The position numbers and the translations under genes were made by a program. The notes below the pieces were generated by a model. The model searched no databases and was not told the DNA's origin. It was given only the letters and a program-made list of their open reading frames with translations. Positions 1 through 7,000 of a DNA stretch of 8,183 nucleotides are shown here, piece by piece. Position 1 is the stretch's first letter. Every line of letters starts with the position of its first letter. Source of the stretch: Hymenobacter sp. (GTDB lineage: Bacteria; Bacteroidota; Bacteroidia; Cytophagales; Hymenobacteraceae). The DNA lies in the NCBI GenBank assembly GCA_025362615.1, contig JANYFQ010000315.1:1-8183 (forward strand). The letters run 5' to 3'.

Positions 1-158
1 GCCCGCGCCGACTACTCGCGGGCCTCTGGCCCGCACCCCAGGCCGCAATCGTTGAGGGACCCGCACCCCAGGCCAGAATCGTAAAATAGTGCAACGCGAG
101 TCGTTCAACGATTGGGGGCCAGAGGCCCCCAAGTAGTTGGCACGGGCCTGGAGGCCCG
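1..158. repeat. Palindromic intergenic repeat cluster (REP-like)
   Basis: A gene-free, GC-rich stretch built of nested repeats. Positions 1-34 pair with 114-147 as an inverted repeat (29 of 34 positions match), and 47-55 also pairs with 105-113. A 23-bp segment at 30-52 is repeated directly at 60-82 (21 of 23 match, period 30). Three short hairpins sit inside: 18-34 (7-bp arms, 3-nt loop), 115-130 (GGGGCC/GGCCCC type) and 143-158 (7-bp arms). The left arm starts at the window edge, so the element may extend further left. The design resembles REP or MITE-like intergenic repeats. There is no reading frame with protein-like content here, and no upstream gene end is visible. Confidence 0.75.
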
Positions 159-256
159 CGCCAAAAAACAAGCGCGCAACAGCAAGTAAAATATTTGCCC
201 GGCGAGTACGTCAGCGGCGGCGTGGCGGCGGAAAACGGAGGCGCAAACTTTATTGG

Positions 257-286
257 CGGAAACTTAAAATACATTTTGCGTTTCCG
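257..286. promoter_or_regulatory. 30-bp dyad, candidate TetR operator
   Basis: An interrupted palindrome in which 12 of 15 base pairs are symmetric about 271.5. The outer arms are CGGAAAC (257-263) and GTTTCCG (280-286); the inner arms are AAAAT (266-270) and ATTTT (273-277). It ends 19 bp before the proposed start codon of the TetR gene and sits beside a -7-like box at 290-297, so a bound dimer could block transcription. TetR proteins bind such dyads, usually in their own promoter; the assignment to this regulator is inference from position. No second copy was found ahead of the tolC-like, adaptor or pump genes, which fits control of the whole operon from one site. Confidence 0.55.
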
Positions 287-289
287 TCG

Positions 290-297
290 TACCTTTG
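290..297 (+). promoter_or_regulatory. Candidate Bacteroidota -7 promoter box
   Basis: TACCTTTG is an exact match to the TAnnTTTG -7 consensus of Bacteroidota primary sigma factors. No good TTTG -33 box lies 17-23 bp upstream; that interval is occupied by the dyad at 257-286. If used, transcription would start only a few bases before the ATG at 306, giving an almost leaderless mRNA. An alternative is the weaker TACATTTT at 270-277 inside the dyad. Confidence 0.35.
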
Positions 298-305
298 CCC
301 ACGTC

Positions 306-914
306 ATGGAACTCAAGGACCGTATTCTTCGCACCTCCCAGCAATTGTTCATGCGCAACGGCATCCGCAGCGTGAGCATGGACGACATTGCCGCCGAGCT
401 GGCCGTGTCGAAGAAAACGCTTTACAAATGGTACGAAAACAAGGACCAGCTCGTGTACGCCATGATGGAGCAGCACCTCGATACCTCACGCGACGACTGC
501 GCCCAAGTGCAGCAGCAGGCCAGCTCCGCCATCGACGAATTGTTCCGGATGATGAGCTGGATGAAGCAGCAAGTGGCCGAAGTGCATCCGAGCATTTTTT
601 ACGATATGCAGAAATTTCACCCTACTAGCTGGCAATTGTGGGTGGCACACAAGCAGCACTACATTCTGGCCCAAATACTTGACAACCTACGCCGGGGCAT
701 GGCCGAGGGCCTCTACCGCGCCGACCTCGATGCCGACGTGCTGGCCCGCCTGCGCTTGGCGCAAATCGAGGTGGTGTTCGACCCGACGGTTTTTCCGCCC
801 CAGCAGTTTGACGTGCAGCGCATCCAGCACGTCATCATGGAGCATTTCATGCTGGGCGTGGCCACGCTCAAGGGCCACCAACTTATTAACGAACGGCGCG
901 GAATAGTGGAATAG
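306..914 (+). CDS. TetR/AcrR-family transcriptional regulator
   Basis: A 202-residue one-component regulator, the usual TetR size. Residues about 5-50 form the N-terminal helix-turn-helix: the pattern ILRTSQQLFMRNGIRSVSM, then DDIAAELAVSKKTLYKWYENK, is the classic TetR_N signature ending in a recognition helix with the K-TLY-K-WYENK motif. The rest (about 55-202) is the helical ligand-binding and dimerisation part, which diverges among relatives and does not reveal the ligand. I chose the ATG at 306 because it places the HTH near the N-terminus as in the family. An in-frame ATG at 195 would add 37 low-quality residues and translate through the dyad at 257-286. The gene lies 64 bp upstream of a TolC-like gene on the same strand, so it is probably the first gene and local repressor of the efflux operon. 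Family call is firm; repressor role and ligand are inferred. Confidence 0.9.
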   Translation: MELKDRILRTSQQLFMRNGIRSVSMDDIAAELAVSKKTLYKWYENKDQLVYAMMEQHLDTSRDDCAQVQQQASSAIDELFRMMSWMKQQVAEVHPSIFYDMQKFHPTSWQLWVAHKQHYILAQILDNLRRGMAEGLYRADLDADVLARLRLAQIEVVFDPTVFPPQQFDVQRIQHVIMEHFMLGVATLKGHQLINERRGIVE

Positions 915-978
915 CGGAGTCGTCATCCGAACCTACGCTGCCCCGCGCCGCCCTTCCCCCGACAACCACCTTTTGCTG

Positions 979-2673
979 ATGATGAAAACCCTGTTTCAAC
1001 CTTCCGTCTGGCTGCTGGCCGCCGGCTTGGTCCCGGCCGTGGCCCTGGCCCAGTCCACCGGGGGCACACGGCCGGCAGCACCTGCCCCGGCGGCTCCGGC
1101 TCCGGCCGCGCTGGCCACTGCCCCCGGCCCCGGCACCCTCATGCCCCTGAGCCTGGCCCAGGCCACGCGCTTCGCCGTGCAAAACAAGCCGACGCTGCTG
1201 GCCACCCGCCTGGCCGAGCAAACCGCCGCCGCCCGCGTGGGCGAAATCAAGAGCGCCGGCCTGCCGCAAGTGAACGTGGCCGCCAACCTGGCCGACAACT
1301 TCAAGCTGCAAAAAAGCCTCGTGAGCTTCCCTGTCACGCAAACGCTGCTTACTTCCACCGACCTGGCCGCTGCCGGGGCCGGCGATAAGGCCATTCTCGG
1401 TACGCAGCAGCTCGCGCTGCCGCCCCAGCCGTTTGCCTTCGGCCTGCAATACGCCGGCAACACCAGCGCCTCGGTGTCGCAGCTGCTATTCGACGGCTCG
1501 TACTTGATTGGTTTGAAGGCGGCTAAGGTTTACACCGAACTGGCCCGCAAGCAGACGCAGCAGGCCGAAATTGACGTGGTGGAGCAGGTGAGCAAGGCGT
1601 ATTACGGTACGCTGGTGGCCCGCGCCCGCCTCGGGCTGCTGGCCCGCAACGTGCAGCGCCTCGACACGATTTTGTACCAAACCAACGCCACCTACAAAGC
1701 AGGTTTCGCCGAGAAGCTCGACGTGGACCGCCTGCGGGTGCAGCTCAACAACCTGAAGGTAGAGCAGCAGAAAGCCCAGCGTCTTACCGAGTTGAGCGTG
1801 GCCTTGCTCAAGTTTCAGATGGGCCTGCCCCAAAGCCAGCCCGTGCAGCTCACCGACTCGCTGGGCGCGGCGGTGGTTGATGCCACCGCTCTGCGCCAGC
1901 GCCTCGGCGTGGCCGACTTTACCAACGGCGGCGGCACCGGCGCGGCCGGGGCATTGCCCACGGCCCCGGCCGGCAACAGCACTAACCGCAACGCCCAAAC
2001 CACTCAGGACCAGCAGACAGCCCTCGCCGGTGGGCGCACCTCGCAGGTAGCCGGAGCCGCCAATTACAACAACCGCATCGAGTTTTCGACCCTCGAAACC
2101 CAGCAGGCCCTGGCCGGACTGGACGTAAAAAACCGCTTGGCCGGGGCCTACCCGCGCTTGTTGCTAACGGGTGCCTACGGCTTCAGCGGCTCGTCAAACC
2201 AGTTCGGGGAACTGTTCGCTTTTCGGGGGCCGGATTCGCGCAACGGAGCCGGGCTGCCCAACCAAAACTGGTTTGGCTTCGGCAACGTGGGGTTGAGCTT
2301 ACAGGTGCCGGTGTTCGACGGCTTTCGGCGCAAGTACCAGGTGCAGCAAGGCCGCATCGCGCAGCAAACCATCGAGAAAGGCTTCGAGACCATTCGCCAA
2401 AGCATTGATTTGCAGGATGCCCAAAGCCGCACCTCACTCACCAACGCCCTCGACGTGCTCGACAACCAAAAGGACAACCTCGACCTGGCCGGGGAAGTGG
2501 CGCGGGTGTCGCGCATCAAATTCGACGCCGGCGTCGGCTCGAACCTGGAAGTCATCTCGGCTGAAACCTCACTCCGCGAGTCGCAAACAAATTACTACGC
2601 TGCGCTTTACGACGTGCTGGTGGCCAAAGTGGACCGCGATAAGGCCACGGGCGAGCTGTTCAATAAACGGTAG
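979..2673 (+). CDS. TolC-family outer-membrane efflux channel
   Basis: A 564-residue outer-membrane factor that forms the exit duct of a tripartite RND pump. An N-terminal signal peptide is visible: hydrophobic WLLAAGLVPAVALA, with probable cleavage after Ala24 (ALA/Q). An Ala/Pro-rich linker follows to about residue 52. Two OEP repeats come next, about 55-310 and 362-560, each with the family's strand-turn motif (LLFDGSYLIG and VPVFDGFRRK). The helical segment near the C-terminus (FDAGVGSNLEVISAETSL) is typical of the family. Between the repeats, residues about 315-361 are a Gly/Ala/Asn/Thr/Gln-rich low-complexity linker, which with the N-terminal linker explains a length above the usual 430-480. 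Start: ATG at 979 (or the adjacent ATG at 982) is preferred over an in-frame TTG at 973. The adaptor and pump genes follow. The TAG stop overlaps the left end of a palindromic repeat. Confidence 0.93.
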   Translation: MMKTLFQPSVWLLAAGLVPAVALAQSTGGTRPAAPAPAAPAPAALATAPGPGTLMPLSLAQATRFAVQNKPTLLATRLAEQTAAARVGEIKSAGLPQVNVAANLADNFKLQKSLVSFPVTQTLLTSTDLAAAGAGDKAILGTQQLALPPQPFAFGLQYAGNTSASVSQLLFDGSYLIGLKAAKVYTELARKQTQQAEIDVVEQVSKAYYGTLVARARLGLLARNVQRLDTILYQTNATYKAGFAEKLDVDRLRVQLNNLKVEQQKAQRLTELSVALLKFQMGLPQSQPVQLTDSLGAAVVDATALRQRLGVADFTNGGGTGAAGALPTAPAGNSTNRNAQTTQDQQTALAGGRTSQVAGAANYNNRIEFSTLETQQALAGLDVKNRLAGAYPRLLLTGAYGFSGSSNQFGELFAFRGPDSRNGAGLPNQNWFGFGNVGLSLQVPVFDGFRRKYQVQQGRIAQQTIEKGFETIRQSIDLQDAQSRTSLTNALDVLDNQKDNLDLAGEVARVSRIKFDAGVGSNLEVISAETSLRESQTNYYAALYDVLVAKVDRDKATGELFNKR

Positions 2674-2790
2674 CGCGGGTTTTCAACCCGCACGTCGGGT
2701 CAAAAACCCAGCTTATCAGCATTTTATCAATCAAAAAACCCCAACGCGAGCCACTCGCTGCGCTCGACGCGGGTTGAAAACCTACGCTAC
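2670..2790. repeat. REP/MITE-like element with 22-bp inverted ends
   Basis: The 126-bp gap between channel and adaptor genes is almost filled by one element. Its ends, 2670-2691 and 2769-2790, are inverted repeats matching at 20 of 22 positions. The left end is itself a hairpin at 2675-2691 (GCGGGTT, loop TTC, AACCCGC), and a further hairpin lies at 2746-2758 (GCGAG, loop CCA, CTCGC). The middle is AT-richer. The element begins one base before the TAG stop of the channel gene, so the stop codon is part of the repeat. It encodes no protein. It may act as a nonautonomous mobile repeat, an mRNA-stability hairpin or a weak terminator; the sequence alone does not decide. Confidence 0.75.
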
Positions 2791-2799
2791 TTTTTTCTC

Positions 2800-3915
2800 A
2801 TGCGCCTCCAAACCCTCTCTGTCACCCTCGCCACGGCGGTCCTCCTCACGGCCTGCGGCGGGGCCAAAGACCCCAAAGCCGAGCTGGCCAAACTCCAAAA
2901 AGAGCAGGCCGATACCCAGGCTAAAATCGCCGCCCTCGAAGCTACCAACAAGGCCACCGGCGGTGCCGAAACCGCCCAGCCGGCCGTGCCGGTTACGGCC
3001 GTCAGCATTAAGCCCCAGAGCTTTACGAGCTACCTCGAAGTGCAGGGCCGCGCCGACTTCGACCAGAATGCCACCGTGCCCGCCCGGATGCCCGGCACCC
3101 TCACCAGCGTGCGCGTACAGCGCGGCGACCGCGTGGGCCGGGGCCAAATCCTGGCTACCATCGATGCCAGCGTACTCGACGCCAGCACCGCCGAGCTGCG
3201 CACCCGCCTCGATTTGGCCCGCACCATCTACCTCAAGCAAAAGGGGTTGTGGGACCAGCAAATCGGCACCGAAGTGCAGTACCTGAGCGCCAAGAACAAC
3301 AAGGATGCCCTGGAGCGCAGCCTTGCTACGCTCAACCAGCAACGAGCTATGTATAACGTGGTTGCGCCGTTCTCGGGCACCGTGGACGAGGTGCTGCCCA
3401 AGCTCGGCGAGGCCGTGGCCCCCGGTGTGCCGGTGGTGCGCCTGCTAAGCGGCGCGGGCGGCAAAATCGTGGCCGATGTGTCGGAAAACTACGCCAGCAG
3501 CCTTAAAGTCGGCGACCGCGCCATGATAAAAATGCCCGACCTGGGCGACCAGGAATACGCCACCACGGTGCGCGTCGTGAGCCGCAGCATTTCGACCGTC
3601 AGCCGGGCTTTCGCCGTGGAATTGCGGGTGCCGGCTGCCCTCGCCGGCAAGCTGCGCCCCAACATGGTGGCCCAGGTCCGCATCCAAAACTACCAGCGGC
3701 AGGCCGTGCCCGTGCTGCCCGTCGATGCCGTGCAGAAGGACGAAACGAACTCGTTCGTGTATGTCGTGGAAGGCGGCAAGGCGATGAAGCACATCGTGCA
3801 AACCGGCAAAACCTACAACGGAAAAGTAGAAATTTTGTCGGGCTTGAAAGCTGACGACAAGGCGATTACGGGCGGATACCAGAATTTGAACGAAGGACAG
3901 GCGGTGAGCTTGTAA
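2800..3915 (+). CDS. RND efflux periplasmic adaptor (membrane fusion) lipoprotein
   Basis: A 371-residue adaptor that links the inner-membrane pump to the outer-membrane channel. The signal sequence ends in a lipobox LTAC/G, so Cys19 is the likely lipidation site and the protein is membrane-anchored. Residues about 26-50 are charged and heptad-like (KAELAKLQKEQADTQAKIAA), a probable short coiled coil. The family core follows in the usual order: first lipoyl half at about 88-124 (PGTLTSVRVQRGDRVGRGQ), a short alpha-hairpin at about 125-184, second lipoyl half at about 185-217 (VVAPFSGTVDEVLPKLGE), beta-barrel at about 220-297 and membrane-proximal domain to the end (LPVDAVQKDE onward). The length is normal for HlyD/AcrA-type adaptors. 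The ATG at 2800 directly precedes the lipoprotein signal. It lies between its two partner genes, separated from the pump by 88 bp with a strong hairpin. Family call is firm; substrate is unknown. Confidence 0.93.
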   Translation: MRLQTLSVTLATAVLLTACGGAKDPKAELAKLQKEQADTQAKIAALEATNKATGGAETAQPAVPVTAVSIKPQSFTSYLEVQGRADFDQNATVPARMPGTLTSVRVQRGDRVGRGQILATIDASVLDASTAELRTRLDLARTIYLKQKGLWDQQIGTEVQYLSAKNNKDALERSLATLNQQRAMYNVVAPFSGTVDEVLPKLGEAVAPGVPVVRLLSGAGGKIVADVSENYASSLKVGDRAMIKMPDLGDQEYATTVRVVSRSISTVSRAFAVELRVPAALAGKLRPNMVAQVRIQNYQRQAVPVLPVDAVQKDETNSFVYVVEGGKAMKHIVQTGKTYNGKVEILSGLKADDKAITGGYQNLNEGQAVSL

Positions 3916-3925
3916 GGCTGACGCG

Positions 3926-3982
3926 AGGCGGTCAAAAACTCCCCTCCTCAGACGAGGAGGGGAGCTTTGACCGCCTTATTTT
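3926..3982 (+). terminator. Strong hairpin between adaptor and pump genes
   Basis: A near-perfect stem: the left arm 3926-3949 pairs with 3954-3976 around the 4-nt loop AGAC. Eleven perfect outer pairs (AGGCGGTCAAA) and eleven perfect inner pairs (CTCCCCTCCTC) are separated by one bulged base and one mismatch. TATTTT follows, so it resembles an intrinsic terminator, although the U tract is short. Since it lies inside an efflux operon it may be an attenuator that lowers pump relative to adaptor expression, an mRNA-protecting hairpin, or another member of the intergenic repeats. Its function is inferred only. Confidence 0.6.
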
Positions 3983-4003
3983 CAACAATTCCACCCAAAT
4001 ACC

Positions 4004-7000
4004 ATGCAGGAATTAGAAAAAGAATTCAAGCCCACCTCCTGGGCCATCGACAACCGGACGAGTATCTACATCATCACGGTTATCCTCACCATTGCCGGGC
4101 TTTTCACTTACCTGAAACTTCAGAAAGAGAAGTTCCCCGACATCGTGGTGCCGCGCATCATCGTGAGCACCATTTACCCCGGCATTTCGCCGGCGGATAT
4201 GGAAAACTTGGTGTCGCGAGTGATTGAGAAGGAGTTGAAATCGGTGAACGGGGTGAAGAAAATCAACTCCACCTCGAACCAGGATTACTCGATTATTGAT
4301 GTTGAATTCAACGCCAATATCAAGGTCGAGTACGCCAAGCAACTCGTGAAGGATGCCGTGGACAAGGCCCGTACCGACCTGCCCAACGACCTGCCCGCGC
4401 CGCCCAACGTGAAGGAAGTCAGCTTCTCGGAGTTTCCGATAATGAACGTGAACCTGAGCGGCAACCTGCCGCTGGTGAAGCTCAAAAAGTACGCCGACGA
4501 CTTGCAGGACCAAATCGAGAGCCTGCCCGAAATCACCCGCGTGGACATTGTGGGGGCGCTCGAACAGCAGGTGAACGTGGACGTGGACCTCTACAAGCTC
4601 CAGGCCGCGCACCTCTCGTTTGATGACATTCAGGGGGCCATTCAGCGCGAGAACCTCAATATTTCGGGCGGCTCCGTGACCGTGGGCGGGCAAAAACGCG
4701 CCGTGCGCGTGGCCGGGCAGTACGCCAACGCCGCCGACATCGGCAACATCTTCCTCAACAACTCCGACAACCAGCCCATCCGCCTCGGCGACGTGGCCGC
4801 TGTGACCGACGGCTTTAAGGACCGCGAAAGCTACGCCCGGCTCGAGGGCAAAACGGCCGTCACGCTCAACGTCGTCAAGCGCAGCGGCACCAATCTGATT
4901 GACGCTTCGGACAAAATTCACGCCCTCATCAACACCGCGCAGCGCACCACGCTGCCCAAAGACCTCAAAGTCACCATCACCGGCGACACCTCGAACGACA
5001 CCCGCGTCACGCTTACCGACCTGATTAACACCATCATCATCGGCTTCATTCTGGTGACGCTGATTCTGATGTTCTTCATGGGCACCACCAACGCCATTTT
5101 TGTGGGCCTTAGTGTGCCGCTGAGTATGTTTCTGGCGTTTCTGGTGCTGCCGCTGCTGGGCTTTTCGCTCAACATGATTGTGCTGTTCAGCTTCCTGCTG
5201 GCGCTGGGCATTGTGGTGGACGACGCCATCGTGGTCATCGAAAACACCCACCGCATCCACCACGACCACAAGGAGTTGAGCGTGGAGAAGTCGGCCAAGT
5301 TTGCCGCCGGCGAGGTGTTCGTGCCCGTGCTGGCTGGTACGCTCACCACGGTGGCCCCGTTCATCCCGCTGGCGTTCTGGCCGGGCATCATCGGCAAGTT
5401 CATGTACTACCTGCCCATCACGCTGATTGTAACGCTGCTGTCGTCGCTCATCGTAGCCTTCATCATCAACCCGGTGTTCGCAGTGACTTTCATGGACCGT
5501 GAGGACCACGACGCGGCCGAGCGCAAGCGCCCGCCCCTGACGCGCACGTTTCTGGGTTGGATGGGCGGCCTGCTGGCCGTGGCGGGCATCGGCTACGCGG
5601 CGGGTTCGCCCTTCACGGGCAACCTGACGCTGTTCCTGGTCTTCTTCATCTTCCTCAACCGCTACGTGCTGAACCGGGCCATTGCCTACTTCCAGCAGCG
5701 GACGCTGCCGGCGTTTCAAAATGGCTACGCGCGGGTTGTAGACTGGGCCGTACACGGCTCGGGCTGGCGGCAGGGCGGCATTATGGCCAGCATGGTGGTC
5801 TTGCTTGTGCTCTCGTTTGTGGCCGTGGGCATCCGCAAGCCGAAGGTAGAATTCTTCCCCAAAGGCGACCCGAAATTCGTCTACACCTACATCAAAATGC
5901 CGGTCGGCACGGCCGTGGAAGTGACCGACAGCATCACGAGTGTGCTCGAAAAGCGGGTGTACGGCGTGATTGGCCGCCACAACCCCGACGTGGAATCGGT
6001 CATCACCAATGTTGCCATCGGGGCCAACGACCCGCAGGAACAAACCGGCGCGGCCCAGAGCCACCTCGGCAAAGTGGCGGTGGCGTTCAAGGAGCTCAGC
6101 GAGCGCACCGGCCCCAAAACTGGCACTTACATGACCAAAATCCGCGAGGTAGTGAAAGGCATTCCCGGCGCAGAAGTGACTGTGGACCAGGAAAGCAGCG
6201 GCCCGCCGCAGCAGAAGGAAATCGCCATCGAAGTAACTGGCGACGACTACCAGCAGCTTGCCAAACTCAGCAAGCGCGTGTTCCGCTACGTCGATTCGCT
6301 GCAGGTGCCAGGCGTGGAAATGCTACACTCGAACCTGGAAGATGCCAACCCCGAAATTGCCGTGCGCGTGGACCGCGAACGCGCCAACCGCGAGGGCATC
6401 AGCACGGCCCAGGTGGGGTTGCTGGCCCGCACGGCCATCTTCGGCCGCGAAAGCAGCAAGTTCAAAACCGCCGACGACGACTACGACATCCAGGTACGCT
6501 ACGCCGATAAGTACCGCAAAAACATTGATGCGCTGATGGATGCGCCCATCACCTTCCGCACCAACCGGGGCACGTTGCGGCAGGTGCCTATTTCGGCCGT
6601 GGCCGACCTCAACTACGGCACTACTTACGGCAGCATCAAGCGCAAAAATCTCAAAAAAATCATTGTCATCAGCTCCAACGTCCTCACCAGTCAGGGCTAC
6701 ACCGGGGCCGACGTGGTGCCCAAAATAGCGGCGGCGCTGGCCAGTTTCCCGGTGCCCGAAGGCTACGCCGTAAGGATGGGCGGGGCTGCTGAGGACCAGA
6801 AGGAAACCTCCGATTTTCTGGGCGTGGCCCTGGTGCTGGCCATCGGCCTGATTTTCCTCATCCTCGTCACGCAGTTCAACTCGCTGGCCAAGCCGCTCAT
6901 CATCCTGAGCGAAATCATTTTTTCCATCATCGGCGTGCTCTTTGGCTATGCCCTCACGGGGATGACGATTTCGATTGTGATGACCGGCGTCGGCATCCTG

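Noticed and set aside
1..158. CRISPR array
   Set aside because: Only two direct copies of a 23-bp unit with 7-nt spacing are present, with strong inverted symmetry; there are no regular spacers and no cas genes.
195..305. Upstream ATG at 195 as the start of the TetR protein
   Set aside because: It would add 37 residues unlike any TetR N-terminus and would be translated through the palindromic dyad; the ATG at 306 puts the HTH at the normal distance from the N-terminus.
973..978. TTG at 973 as start of the channel gene
   Set aside because: ATG codons at 979 and 982 immediately follow and give a normal signal peptide; a rarer start codon is not needed.
2405..3286. A 293-codon + strand frame spanning the end of the channel gene, the repeat and the start of the adaptor gene
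   Set aside because: Its product is Pro/Ser/Arg-rich low-complexity sequence typical of an out-of-frame reading, and it conflicts with two clear genes.
4013..6064. A 683-codon open frame on the minus strand, antisense to the pump gene
   Set aside because: It is opposite a well-supported RND gene and its translation is His/Val/Gln/Arg-rich with no domain pattern. Long antisense frames are expected from strong GC bias at third codon positions.
5557..6510. A 317-codon + strand frame inside the pump gene
   Set aside because: It is out of frame with the pump, and its Arg/Gly/Pro/His-rich product shows no recognisable motif.
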